Source: Mycobacterium pseudokansasii (GTDB lineage: Bacteria; Actinomycetota; Actinomycetes; Mycobacteriales; Mycobacteriaceae). Taken from it: a stretch of DNA of 64,000 nucleotides. The DNA lies in the NCBI RefSeq assembly GCF_900566075.1, contig NZ_UPHU01000001.1:4092325-4156324 (forward strand), in the 5' to 3' direction. Made by a program: the position numbers and the translations under genes. The notes under the pieces were generated by a model that was not told the DNA's origin, ran no database searches, and was given only the letters and a program-made list of their open reading frames with translations. Positions 18,992 through 27,875 of the stretch are shown here, piece by piece; the stretch's first letter is position 1; each line of letters begins with the position of its first letter.

Positions 18992-19014
18992 GGGGTCCGG
19001 CGTTGCCCGACCCC
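18992..19014 (+). terminator. Terminator-like hairpin after the SagB-like gene
   Basis: GGGGTC (18992-18997) pairs with GACCCC (19009-19014), and an inner GGC-GTT-GCC extends the stem with one C/C mismatch. A short T-rich stretch (GGTTTTC) follows. It lies 25 nt after the stop codon. The remaining 19015-19253 contains no gene I can support. Confidence 0.6.
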
Positions 19015-19253
19015 GGGTCAGGTTTTCATTCTGCGCTGAGGGCGACGAGTCGCGATACCGCGGCCCTGGACGCAGTTTGGACGCCCTGGATGCAGACTCG
19101 TGCGTTAAGTTTGGATCTAGCCGACGAGTCTGCGTCGGCCGTCAGTGCGGCAGCGACCCGCCCGCAGACAGTGCTTACAACTTCCGGATTCTCTTAGGCC
19201 GTAGACCTTTCGGGGTACCCGGCGAAGCCGTGGGGCACGGGTCAGCGTTCGGC

Positions 19254-20384
19254 TCAGTCGATGGACAGTCGGTAGCCGCGTTTGACTACGGTCTGGATCA
19301 CGCGCGGGGTGCCCAACGCTGACCGTAGTCGCGTCATTGCCGTTTCCACTGCATGGGTGTCACCGCCGACGGGCAGCCGGGTCAGCAGTTCTTCCCGCGA
19401 CACCACCGCGCCGGGGGTTTCCATCAGCCGCCGCAGCAGAGCCATGCTCGCCGGGGGGATTGTCCGGACTCGCCCGTCGACTGTAACCCCGCCGCTACGG
19501 ACACCGACCAGATGACCACCAGCACTGAAATGCCTTCCACGGCGGGGTAGTTCGTCGGTCATTAGCCGGACAAGCGCGCCGAGGCGGTAATGTTCGGGAT
19601 AGCTGGCGCGGATTCCCAGGCGTCGCAGCGGGGCGGCAGTCACCGGCCCGACGCACATCGCTGCGACCTTGCCGGGCAGCGCGGCGACCAATTCGTCCAG
19701 TACACCCAGGGCCTCCGCCCGCTGCAGCAATGAGGCCACCGCCGGGGCGCTCGTGAAGCTGACCGCGTCGAGCTCGGCGTTAACGATCATGGCAATAAGG
19801 TGGTCCATGCGGCGGGAATCGTCGGGCGGCTCCCAGCGGTACACGCGGACCTTAATGACCTGCGCGCCCGCCATTGTCAGCGCATCACAGATGTCAGTGC
19901 TGGGCTCCCACTGGCTGGCGGCGCCGTGTAGCTGCACCGCGATGCGCAGATGCTCGACGCCATCATCCGCCAACCGCCCCAGCACCTCGGCCGACGATTC
20001 CGAGAGCGGGCTCCACTCCTCGCACAGACCGGCCTGGCGCACCGCGCCGCGGGCCTTGGGGCCGCGCGCCAGGATGCGGGTCGACCCCAACGCCGCAATC
20101 AATTGGTCAGCCACGTCCCAGCCGTGCGCCGCCTCGACCCAGCCGCGAAAACCGATGCCGGTGGTGACCACGACGACGTCGGGTGGCCGCTCGATCAGCA
20201 ACGACGTGACTCGGCGTAGTTCGATGTCGTCGACCAGCGGGACGATGCGGATCGCCGGCGCATGTACGACGGTCGCGCCGCGGCGTTCCAGCATTGTGAT
20301 CAGCTCCTCTGACCGGCGCGCCGCGGTTACACCGATCGTGAAGCCCGCTAATGGTTCACGTGGCGGCGAGTTCGACGAATCCAT
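19254..20384 (-). CDS. Uroporphyrinogen-III synthase-like protein fused to a winged-helix DNA-binding domain (Rv0260c-like)
   Basis: A 376-residue two-domain protein. Residues ~1-265 resemble HemD (uroporphyrinogen-III synthase: ITMLERRGATVVHAPAIRI, VVVVTTGIGFRGW, AVSFTSAPAVASLL). Residues ~280-376 are an OmpR/PhoB-type winged helix (TVDGRVRTIPPASMALLRRL, VETAMTRLRSALGTPRVIQTV, KRGYRLSI). In M. tuberculosis the equivalent, Rv0260c, lies next to narK3. Here it overlaps the end of nirD by 29 bp and is the last gene of the nitrate/nitrite operon. NirB needs sirohaem, which derives from uroporphyrinogen III, so the fusion may link haem supply to regulation of the operon (inference). Homologues are often called nitrate/nitrite regulators. 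Confidence 0.88.
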   Translation of the reverse strand: MDSSNSPPREPLAGFTIGVTAARRSEELITMLERRGATVVHAPAIRIVPLVDDIELRRVTSLLIERPPDVVVVTTGIGFRGWVEAAHGWDVADQLIAALGSTRILARGPKARGAVRQAGLCEEWSPLSESSAEVLGRLADDGVEHLRIAVQLHGAASQWEPSTDICDALTMAGAQVIKVRVYRWEPPDDSRRMDHLIAMIVNAELDAVSFTSAPAVASLLQRAEALGVLDELVAALPGKVAAMCVGPVTAAPLRRLGIRASYPEHYRLGALVRLMTDELPRRGRHFSAGGHLVGVRSGGVTVDGRVRTIPPASMALLRRLMETPGAVVSREELLTRLPVGGDTHAVETAMTRLRSALGTPRVIQTVVKRGYRLSID

Positions 20385-20721
20385 CGATCACCCGGACCTC
20401 GAAGACCGGCAGCGCATGTGACGGGTCGTCGAGACAGCGCCCGTCAACCAGCGAAAAGACGTGTTTGAGAAGCGGTGAGGCCACTGTCGGTTCGCCATGC
20501 CGGTCGCCGGTGATGCCGCGCGACATCACCGCTGCCCGGCCGAACGGGTCTACGTTGCCGATTGCCGCCAGTTTCCCGCCGGGAAGCAAGAAAAGGGCTG
20601 CCTGGTCGCGGCCCGGCAACAGCACGGCCACACCGCGTCCAGGCAGCAGCCTGTCCACCCGGCACGCGCGGGTCCAGCGCTTCACGCCCGGTTCAGTTCG
20701 TACCTCTGCGACAACGGTCAC
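20356..20721 (-). CDS. nirD: Assimilatory nitrite reductase small subunit
   Basis: A 121-residue Rieske-fold partner of NirB in NADH-dependent reduction of nitrite to ammonium. The chain runs from WTRACRVDRLLPGRGVAVLL to the C-terminal LPVFEVRVIDGFVEL. The iron-ligand Cys/His pairs of true Rieske proteins are missing, as is usual for NirD. The start is a GTG with GAGGAG 9 nt upstream. It follows nirB by 49 bp and overlaps the regulator gene. Confidence 0.93.
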   Translation of the reverse strand: MTVVAEVRTEPGVKRWTRACRVDRLLPGRGVAVLLPGRDQAALFLLPGGKLAAIGNVDPFGRAAVMSRGITGDRHGEPTVASPLLKHVFSLVDGRCLDDPSHALPVFEVRVIDGFVELAAT

Positions 20722-20770
20722 GGTGTCAACTCCTCTCTCGCCTTGTTACGGCACCTGCGTTTCGCCGCTA

Positions 20771-23284
20771 TTAACTGCCGTTTTCTGCCGTGTTGACCAT
20801 GCCCGGCATCCCAAGCAGCACCGGCACCTTGCGTGGGCCGGTCTCGTCAAACGCAATAGTGGGGTCGGGCTCGTCGGAAGCGTTGACGAACGACACGAAC
20901 CGCGAGAGCTTCTTCTGGTCAGCAAGCACGCCGGCCCACTCATCGGAATACCCCGCGACGTGGCGCTCCATCGCCGCCTCCAGCTCGGCGGCGATGCCCA
21001 GCGAGTCGTCGCACACCACGGCGCGGATATGATCGAGGCCACCCTCGATGGTTTCCTGCCATACCGCGGTGCGCTGCAGACGATCGGCGGTACGCACGTA
21101 GAACATCAGATAACGGTCGATGTAGTGCACGAGGGTCTCAGCATCCAGGTTGCTGGCCAGCAGTTGCGCGTGTTTCGGAGTGGCGCCGCCGTTGCCGCCG
21201 ACGTAAAGGTTCCAACCTTTCTCGGTCGCGATGACACCGACGTCCTTGGCGCGGGCCTCGGCGCATTCGCGTTGGCAGCCCGAAACACCCATCTTGATTT
21301 TGTGCGGTGAGCGCAGTCCCCGGTAGCGCAGCTCTAAATCGACGGCCATCGCTACCGAGTCCTGCACCCCATAGCGGCACCAGGTCGAGCCGACACAGCT
21401 CTTCACGGTCCGAAGCGCCTTGCCATAGGCGTGGCCGGATTCCATGCCGGCGTCGATCAGCCGCTTCCAGATCAGCGGCAGCTGCTCGACGCGGGCGCCG
21501 AACATGTCAATGCGTTGGCCGCCGGTGATCTTGGTGTAGAGGCCGAAATCGCGGGCCACCTCTGCGATCGCGATCAGCTTCTCCGGGCTGATTTCGCCGC
21601 CCGGCAACCGCGGCACCACCGAATACGTGCCGTTTTTCTGCAAGTTGGCCAGGAAGTGGTCGTTGGTGTCCTGCAGCGAGGCGGCTTCCCCGTCCAGGAT
21701 GTGGTCGTTGGAGGTCGACGCGAGGATCGATGCCACCGCGGGCTTGCAGATGTCGCAGCCGGTGCCGGTGCCGTATTCGCCGATCAGCCCGGAGAAGGTG
21801 CGGATACCGGTGACCTGCACGACCTGAAACAGCTCGGCCCGAGACTGGGTGAAGTGCTCGCACAGGGCCTTCGACTGCTCAACACCCTCGGCTTCCAACA
21901 GCCGCTTGAGCATGGGAACACAACTGCCGCAAGATGTTCCAGCCGCCGTGGTGCCCTTAATGGCCGGAATGTCGCATGCGCCGGTTGCGATGGCCGTGCG
22001 GATCGCACCCTTGCTGACAGCATTGCACGAGCAGATCTGCGCGTCGTCGGGCAGTGCGCCAAGGCCGACTGCCGCACCTGCCGGGGAGATCAGCGACGCG
22101 GGATCGGCTGGCAGCGGGCGGCCGACCAGCGGCCGCAGGGTGCCGTATGCGGTGGCGTCGCCGACGAGGATTCCTCCCAAAAGTGTTGACGCGTCATCGG
22201 AGACGACGAGCTTGGCATAGGTGGCCTTGGTGGCGTCGTTGAGCACGACCTCCAGCGCGCCGGCGGTGTGGGCATGTGCATCACCGAAACTGGCCACGTC
22301 GACGCCGAGCAGCTTGAGCTTGGTGGACAGGTCAGCACCCGGAAATTCGGCGGCGCCGCCGAGCAGGCGGTCGGCCACCACCTCGGCGGTCGCATTGCCG
22401 GGAGCCACCAGCCCGTAGCAGCGGCCCTCGATCGCGGCCACCTCGCCAATCGCATAGATGCGCGGATCTGTGGTGGCGCAGCTGATGTCGGTGAGCACTC
22501 CGCCGCGTTCGCCGATTCCCAGGCCGCAGGCGCGGGCCAGCTCGTCGCGTGGTCGCACCCCGGCGGAGAACACCAGCACCGCGGCGTCGATCGTCTCGCC
22601 ATCCGACAGCGTCACCCGCAAACCGTTGCCGGCATCGTCGATAGCGGAGGTCGACACCCCGGTGTGCACGGTCAGCCCCAGCCTGGTGACCAGACTGGCC
22701 AGCACCGCGCCGCCTCCTTCATCGACCTGCAGCGGCATCAGACGGGGCGCGAATTCCACGATGTGCGGCGTCATACCGAGCAGGCGAAGTGCGTTGGCGG
22801 CCTCCAGACCGAGCAGACCGCCACCGACCACCACCCCCGCCGCCCCCGGCTCGGCGACCGCCCGGATCGCGTCGAGATCATCCAGCGTGCGGTAAACGAA
22901 GCAGCGATCCAGATTGTTACCCGGAATCGGCGGGACGAACGGGTACGAGCCGGTGGCCAGCACCAGCGCGTCGTAGCCGATGCGGGCGCCCGCCGAGGTG
23001 GTGACCATGCGGCTGTCGCGGTCGATCACCGTCGCCCGTTCGCCCACCCGCAGCTCGACCAAACTGTCACCGGTGTAGTCGTTTCCGGCCAGCGCAAGCG
23101 CCTCGCGGTCCCAGTTGCTGACGTACGAGGACAGCGCCACCCGGTCGTAGGCCGGCGTGGGTTCCTCACACAGCACGGTAACGCGCCACTGGTTGTCGCG
23201 GTCACGGTCGCGTAACGCCTCGACGAACCGGTGGCCCACCATGCCGTGGCCCACTACTACGACGGTCTTCGCGCTGGCCATCAC
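20771..23284 (-). CDS. nirB: Assimilatory nitrite reductase [NAD(P)H] large subunit
   Basis: Sirohaem/[4Fe-4S] nitrite reductase producing ammonium in the cytosol. Its 837 residues are close to the 853 of Rv0252. In order: an FAD/NADH pyridine-nucleotide reductase domain (VVVVGHGMVGHRFVEAL at the N-terminus), a BFD-like [2Fe-2S] domain (ICSCNAVSKGAI, then SCGSCVPML), a ferredoxin-like half domain, and the sirohaem/[4Fe-4S] domain with C-x5-C (CVGSTWC) and C-x3-C (GCQREC). The start overlaps the narK stop (23281-23284, ATGA), so the two are coupled. Nitrite made by NarGHI or imported by NarK is the obvious substrate. Confidence 0.96.
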   Translation of the reverse strand: MMASAKTVVVVGHGMVGHRFVEALRDRDRDNQWRVTVLCEEPTPAYDRVALSSYVSNWDREALALAGNDYTGDSLVELRVGERATVIDRDSRMVTTSAGARIGYDALVLATGSYPFVPPIPGNNLDRCFVYRTLDDLDAIRAVAEPGAAGVVVGGGLLGLEAANALRLLGMTPHIVEFAPRLMPLQVDEGGGAVLASLVTRLGLTVHTGVSTSAIDDAGNGLRVTLSDGETIDAAVLVFSAGVRPRDELARACGLGIGERGGVLTDISCATTDPRIYAIGEVAAIEGRCYGLVAPGNATAEVVADRLLGGAAEFPGADLSTKLKLLGVDVASFGDAHAHTAGALEVVLNDATKATYAKLVVSDDASTLLGGILVGDATAYGTLRPLVGRPLPADPASLISPAGAAVGLGALPDDAQICSCNAVSKGAIRTAIATGACDIPAIKGTTAAGTSCGSCVPMLKRLLEAEGVEQSKALCEHFTQSRAELFQVVQVTGIRTFSGLIGEYGTGTGCDICKPAVASILASTSNDHILDGEAASLQDTNDHFLANLQKNGTYSVVPRLPGGEISPEKLIAIAEVARDFGLYTKITGGQRIDMFGARVEQLPLIWKRLIDAGMESGHAYGKALRTVKSCVGSTWCRYGVQDSVAMAVDLELRYRGLRSPHKIKMGVSGCQRECAEARAKDVGVIATEKGWNLYVGGNGGATPKHAQLLASNLDAETLVHYIDRYLMFYVRTADRLQRTAVWQETIEGGLDHIRAVVCDDSLGIAAELEAAMERHVAGYSDEWAGVLADQKKLSRFVSFVNASDEPDPTIAFDETGPRKVPVLLGMPGMVNTAENGS

Positions 23285-24741
23285 GCCGTGGAACAGACCA
23301 TTTCGGGGGCCAGTTCAGTTCCCGCCGCGTTCGGGGTGGATGCCCTGGTGGGCCTGCGCACGTAGGAGACCCAGGTGATGGCCGCGCACAGCACGTAAAA
23401 GCCGAGGAACACCCAAAACGCCATCGTCGCCGACTTCGCCGCGGACAGGTAGGACGCCCGCAGCACGACGTTGATGCCGACTCCGCCGAGTGCGCCGATG
23501 GCTCCGGCTATCCCGATCAAGGCGCCCGACATGCGTCGTGACCAGACAGCCTTTTCGGCGGGGCTCAAATGATCGAGGCTTCGCGACTTGGCGTCGAAGA
23601 TCGACGGGATCATCTTGTACACCGACCCGTTGCCGATCCCCGACAAGATGAACAGCGCCACGAACCCAACAATGTAAGCGGCCATGGAGCCTCCCGTGGG
23701 AGCGCGGTGGCTCGCATCGGTGAGCTCGCTGGCAACCGTGAGCCAGCCGGTCGCCGCAATCATCGCCGCGAACGTATAGAGCGTCATCTCGCCGCCGCCG
23801 AATCGGTCAGATAGCCGACCGCCGATGGGTCGTGTCAGCGATCCCAGCAGGGGGCCGATGAAGGCGACCTGCGCCGCGTGCAGCGAGGCATTGGCGGTCA
23901 TGGCGGCCGTCACGGGCCCGCCATGGCTCAGCTCGGCGAGAAAGTTGATCTGCAGAACCTGGCCGAATGCGAAGCTGAAGCCGATAAACGACCCGAACGT
24001 GCCGATGTAGAGCAGCGCGATCAGCCATGAATCGCGATGGGCCATCACCTGGACCAACGAGCGGACGTCGGTGTGCTGGTTGGTCAGGTTGTCCATGAAC
24101 AGCGCAGCGCCTACGGCGGCGATCGCGATCAACACCAAATAGATCGCGCACACCCAGTGCGGCGAGCGGTTGCCCGCGGCGGCGATCACCAGCAAACCCG
24201 CGATCTGGATTACGGCGACCCCGATGTTGCCGCCGCCGGCATTCAGGCCCAGCGCCCAGCCCTTGAGCCGCTGCGGGTAGAACGCGTTGATGTTGGTCAT
24301 GGACGACGCGAAGTTGCCCCCGCCGAAGCCTGCGATCGCCGCGACGATCATGAACGTGGTATAGGACATGCCGGGGTGCGCGATGTAGTAGAGCGTCAGC
24401 AGCGTCGGTACCAGCAGCACCGTGGCGGAAAAGACGGTCCAGTTGCGACCGCCGAACTTCCCGACGGCGAACGTGTATGGCACCCGCAGGAACGCCCCGA
24501 CCAGTGTCGGCACCGCGACCAGGACGAATTTGTCGGCGGCGTCGATATGATAGATGTTCTGCGGCATAAACAGCACCATGACCGACCAGATCGACCAGAC
24601 CGAGAAGCCGACGTGCTCGGCGACGATCGACCAGATCAGGTTGCGCCGGGCGATCTTTGCGCCCCCGTTGCGCCAAGCGTCGACGTCCTCGGGATCCCAG
24701 CCGTCGATGTGGTGTTTGCGAACAGTCGTTGTGATCGGCAC
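23281..24741 (-). CDS. narK: Nitrate/nitrite transporter, NarK family (MFS)
   Basis: A 486-residue major-facilitator protein of the nitrate/nitrite porter family. It has many hydrophobic helices and the nitrate signatures GFGGGNFASSMTN and LGLNAGGGNIGV, with the helix-8-type motif GRLSDRFGG. The cytoplasmic N-terminus carries IDGWDPEDVDAW, typical of mycobacterial NarK3/NarU-like proteins. It sits between narI (129 bp upstream) and nirB (overlapping), so it is likely to feed nitrate or nitrite to the operon's enzymes. Whether it imports nitrate, exports nitrite or exchanges them cannot be read from the sequence. Confidence 0.93.
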   Translation of the reverse strand: MPITTTVRKHHIDGWDPEDVDAWRNGGAKIARRNLIWSIVAEHVGFSVWSIWSVMVLFMPQNIYHIDAADKFVLVAVPTLVGAFLRVPYTFAVGKFGGRNWTVFSATVLLVPTLLTLYYIAHPGMSYTTFMIVAAIAGFGGGNFASSMTNINAFYPQRLKGWALGLNAGGGNIGVAVIQIAGLLVIAAAGNRSPHWVCAIYLVLIAIAAVGAALFMDNLTNQHTDVRSLVQVMAHRDSWLIALLYIGTFGSFIGFSFAFGQVLQINFLAELSHGGPVTAAMTANASLHAAQVAFIGPLLGSLTRPIGGRLSDRFGGGEMTLYTFAAMIAATGWLTVASELTDASHRAPTGGSMAAYIVGFVALFILSGIGNGSVYKMIPSIFDAKSRSLDHLSPAEKAVWSRRMSGALIGIAGAIGALGGVGINVVLRASYLSAAKSATMAFWVFLGFYVLCAAITWVSYVRRPTRASTPNAAGTELAPEMVCSTA

Positions 24742-24784
24742 ATGCCAACGCTACGAAAGAGTTATTGCAGCAATACTGCGCGAC

Positions 24785-24811
24785 GTGACTTGCTCGTCAC
24801 AACCTGCTCAC
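24785..24811 (-). promoter_or_regulatory. Candidate GlnR-type operator upstream of narK-nirBD
   Basis: Plus-strand reading GTGAC-n6-GTCAC-n6-CTCAC shows three half-sites exactly 11 bp apart, 44 bp before the narK start. Against the remembered GlnR pattern GTnAC-n6-GnAAC-n6-GTnAC, 10 of 12 fixed bases agree. GlnR is known to control nirBD in mycobacteria. The assignment is by eye. Confidence 0.4.
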
Positions 24812-24870
24812 ATCGCTTCCGCCGGCAGCGGTGAGGTACCAGCGGATTGCATCCATTGCGCCACATGCGA

Positions 24871-25614
24871 TCACACCCATTTGCTGCGCACGGGCGGCGC
24901 CTCGGGCGCGACCCATGCCTTGGAGTAGCGGTGGCTGCCCGGCCGCTTCAGATCTGGGCTGCGGTAGATCACGTGCGGGCGCAGCAGATACCCGACCGGC
25001 GCGCTGAACATATGCACCAGCCGGGTGTAGGGCCAGATACCAAGCAACGCAAGCACGATCACGGCGTGAACTTGGAACGTCGGCGGAGCACTGGCCATCA
25101 GTTCCGGTGCGGGGTGCAGCGAGAAGAGGCTGCGGAACCACGGCGACACCGTGTCGCGATAGTTGTAGGTGGCGACGACGTTGGTCAGCGTATTAACCAT
25201 TCCGGTGAGCAGCGCGGCCACCAGCAGCAGGTACATCAGTTTGTCGTTACGGGTCGTCACCCTGCGCACCGCCGGAACTGTGATACGCCGATACAGCAGG
25301 ATGCCCAAACCCGTGACGACGGCAAATCCGGCCAGCGAGCCCAAGGTCACCGACATCAAATGGTAGACGTACTCGGAGATTCCCACCGCCGATGTCCATG
25401 ACTCGGGGACCAGCAGACCAACCACGTGACCACCGAACACACCGAGGAGCCCGAAGTGGAACAACGGGCTGCCCATCCGCAGCAGCCGGCACTCGTAGAT
25501 CTGCGATGACCTAGTGGTCCAACCGAACTGATCGGTGCGATAACGCCAGACGTGGCCGAGGACGAACGAGGTGAACGCGATGTACGGCATGGTCATCCAG
25601 AGCGCGCTGTTCAT
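24871..25614 (-). CDS. narI: Respiratory nitrate reductase gamma subunit (cytochrome b)
   Basis: A membrane cytochrome b that oxidises menaquinol and passes electrons through two b haems to NarH. Its 247 residues hold about five hydrophobic helices and the family's histidines, for example in PLFHFGLLGVFGGHVVGL and YVYHLMSVTLGSLAGF. The start overlaps narJ by ATGA (25611-25614). It is the last of narGHJI. Confidence 0.94.
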   Translation of the reverse strand: MNSALWMTMPYIAFTSFVLGHVWRYRTDQFGWTTRSSQIYECRLLRMGSPLFHFGLLGVFGGHVVGLLVPESWTSAVGISEYVYHLMSVTLGSLAGFAVVTGLGILLYRRITVPAVRRVTTRNDKLMYLLLVAALLTGMVNTLTNVVATYNYRDTVSPWFRSLFSLHPAPELMASAPPTFQVHAVIVLALLGIWPYTRLVHMFSAPVGYLLRPHVIYRSPDLKRPGSHRYSKAWVAPEAPPVRSKWV

Positions 25615-26282
25615 CGGCGGCCACCGGCGGTGAGCGGATCCATCGCGAACGGCTCCAGGCCGACTTCTTCGTCGGGTGGACCCTGCGCGGCCAGCTCGGC
25701 GATCCGGCGCCGGTCGGCCGTGCTGATGGGCGGCAGGGTGGCCAGGATCGCGGTCAGCAGGCCGGCGTAGACCGATCCGCTGTCCTGCAAGGACAGGCGC
25801 AGCAGCTCGAGCACGGGGACGTGCTCAACCAGCAGCCGCTCGCCCTGCACCTGGTCGATCATGGCGGCGAACTCGAGCACCAGCGGCAGATAATCGGGCA
25901 GCTCGCCGTCGCCGATCCCCGTGGCGGCTTGTCGGTACGCGTGCTTGAACCGCAACAACGCCATGCCGCGCTTGCGGGTGTCACCGTAGGCGTAGTACGT
26001 CAGGTGCAAGCTCGCGCGGCGTCTCATGTCGAACGTTTCGACGTAGTTCGCCTGTAGCTGCAGCAGATTGGCTCCACGGAAGTGGTACAAGAATTCGAGT
26101 AGTCCCGCGTGGATCGCCGACGGCAATTGCATTGCGGCCGCGATCAATTGCGCGGTCAATTCGACCGTCTGCTCGCTCGGGTAGTCCAGCAATAGGGCCG
26201 CAACACGCCACACCAGCCGCCGATCCCGTTCGGATAAGTCAATTGCCTGCGCGGGGCGCCGGCTTAGCGCGAGCAGCTTCAT
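25611..26282 (-). CDS. narJ: Nitrate reductase assembly chaperone NarJ
   Basis: A cytosolic redox-enzyme maturation chaperone that binds apo-NarG and allows insertion of the molybdenum cofactor; it is not part of the final enzyme. The length is 223 residues, all-helical in character, with the family stretch ETFDMRRRASLHLTYYAYGD. The start overlaps narH and the stop overlaps narI, as in narGHJI operons generally. Confidence 0.93.
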   Translation of the reverse strand: MKLLALSRRPAQAIDLSERDRRLVWRVAALLLDYPSEQTVELTAQLIAAAMQLPSAIHAGLLEFLYHFRGANLLQLQANYVETFDMRRRASLHLTYYAYGDTRKRGMALLRFKHAYRQAATGIGDGELPDYLPLVLEFAAMIDQVQGERLLVEHVPVLELLRLSLQDSGSVYAGLLTAILATLPPISTADRRRIAELAAQGPPDEEVGLEPFAMDPLTAGGRR

Positions 26283-27874
26283 TTCGCCGGTACCAACCCA
26301 TGCGTGCTCTTGCCGTCCCAGTTCAGCAGGTTGACCCTGGACGACTTGTCTTCCGGTGCAGCGCCATTGGTGTCGGTGAGGTGGAACTTGTCGACCATCG
26401 CATCGAACGCCGTCATACCCGGCCCGCCGTCACCGTCGAGGCTGCAGCCGGTCGCGAGCGCGTCGAGTCGATGTGCCTCCGAGCCCGCGCTGCTGGGGAT
26501 CACGTAGCGTTCGGAGTATTTGGCGATCGCGAGCAGCCGGTACATCGCTTCAATCTCGTTGCCGCGCAGCCGCACCGACGCCGGAATCGTCTCGTCGAAG
26601 TCTTCTCCCAAATTGGCGGCGCGCATATAGGAGCGCATCGCCGCAAGCCGTTGCAGTGCAGCGCGAACCGGCCCGACATCACCTGCGGTAAACAGCTCCG
26701 CCAGATACTCGACCGGGATGCGCAGCGTGTCGATCGCGCCGAACAGGTTGTTCGGGTTCTCCCCGTCGTGGCCGGTTTCCGTGAGCACGTCGACGACCGG
26801 AGATAGCGGCGGCACATACCAAACCATCGGCATCGTGCGGTACTCCGGGTGCAGTGGCAGCGCGACTTGATAGTCGACGATAAGCCGGTACACCGGCGAA
26901 ATCTGGGCAGCCTCAATCCATTCACCAGAAATACCGGCCCGCTCCGCTTCGGCGACCACCCGCGGGTCGTGCGGGTTCAGGAACACGGCAAGTTGCGCGG
27001 GGTAGAGGTCCTTCTCGTGCTCCACCGACGCTGCAGCCTGCACAGCGTCGGCGTCGTAGAGCAGTACGCCGATGTAGCGCAACCGACCCACGCAGGTCTC
27101 CGAACACACCGTTGGGATGCCGACCTCGACGCGTGGGTAGCAAAACGTGCACTTTTCGGCTTTGCCGGTCTTGTGGTTGAAGTAGATTTTCTTGTAGGGG
27201 CAGCCGGTGACGCATTGTCGCCAGCCCCGGCACCGGTCCTGGTCGACCAGGACGATGCCGTCCTCGCTGCGCTTGTAAATCGCGCCTGAGGGGCAGGACG
27301 CCGCGCACGATGGATTGAGGCAGTGCTCGCAGATTCGTGGCAGGTAGAACATGAAGGTCTGCTCGAACTCGAGCTTGACCTTGTCGGACACCTTAGCCAG
27401 CAATGGATCCCGGCCGACCTGTTCGGGTCCGCCGCCGAGGTCGTCGTCCCAGTTGGCACCCCAGGTCACCTTGGTGTCCTGTCCGGTGATCAGCGACTTG
27501 GGCCGCGCCACAGGCGTGGTATCCATCGCCGGGGACGCCAGCAGGTTCTCGTAGTCGTACGTCCACGGTTCGTAGTAGTCGGCCAGCGTGGGCAGGTCCG
27601 GGTTGGCGAAAATGTTGAGTAGCCGCTTGATCCGCGAGCCCGACTTGAGGGTTAGCCGGCCCCGCTTGTTCAGCGTCCAGCCGCCCCGCCACCGGTCCTG
27701 GTCCTGGTACTGACGCGGATACCCTTGTCCGGGCCGGGTTTCGACGTTGTTGAACCAGGCATACTCCATGCCGCCGCGGTTGGTCCACGCCTGCTTGCAG
27801 GTGACGCTGCAGGTATGGCATCCGATGCATTTGTCGAGGTTCATCACCATCGCGAGTTGTGCCATCACGCGCAT
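26279..27874 (-). CDS. narH: Respiratory nitrate reductase beta subunit (Fe-S)
   Basis: An electron-transfer subunit carrying three [4Fe-4S] clusters and one [3Fe-4S] cluster between NarI and NarG. The length is 531 residues. Cluster motifs visible are CIGCHTCSVTC near the N-terminus, CEHCLNPSCAASCPSG, CRGWRQCVTGCP (Trp in place of a Cys, the mark of the [3Fe-4S] site) and CTFCYPR...CSETCVGR. The start at 27874 (MRVMAQLAMVMNLD) matches known NarH proteins and follows the narG stop by 1 nt. Confidence 0.95.
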   Translation of the reverse strand: MRVMAQLAMVMNLDKCIGCHTCSVTCKQAWTNRGGMEYAWFNNVETRPGQGYPRQYQDQDRWRGGWTLNKRGRLTLKSGSRIKRLLNIFANPDLPTLADYYEPWTYDYENLLASPAMDTTPVARPKSLITGQDTKVTWGANWDDDLGGGPEQVGRDPLLAKVSDKVKLEFEQTFMFYLPRICEHCLNPSCAASCPSGAIYKRSEDGIVLVDQDRCRGWRQCVTGCPYKKIYFNHKTGKAEKCTFCYPRVEVGIPTVCSETCVGRLRYIGVLLYDADAVQAAASVEHEKDLYPAQLAVFLNPHDPRVVAEAERAGISGEWIEAAQISPVYRLIVDYQVALPLHPEYRTMPMVWYVPPLSPVVDVLTETGHDGENPNNLFGAIDTLRIPVEYLAELFTAGDVGPVRAALQRLAAMRSYMRAANLGEDFDETIPASVRLRGNEIEAMYRLLAIAKYSERYVIPSSAGSEAHRLDALATGCSLDGDGGPGMTAFDAMVDKFHLTDTNGAAPEDKSSRVNLLNWDGKSTHGLVPAK

Positions 27875-27875
27875 G

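Noticed and set aside
18968..19253. Possible precursor peptide for the SagB-like enzyme
   Set aside because: No short frame with a ribosome site and a Cys/Ser/Thr-rich core is seen; the open frame there is the tail of a shadow frame.
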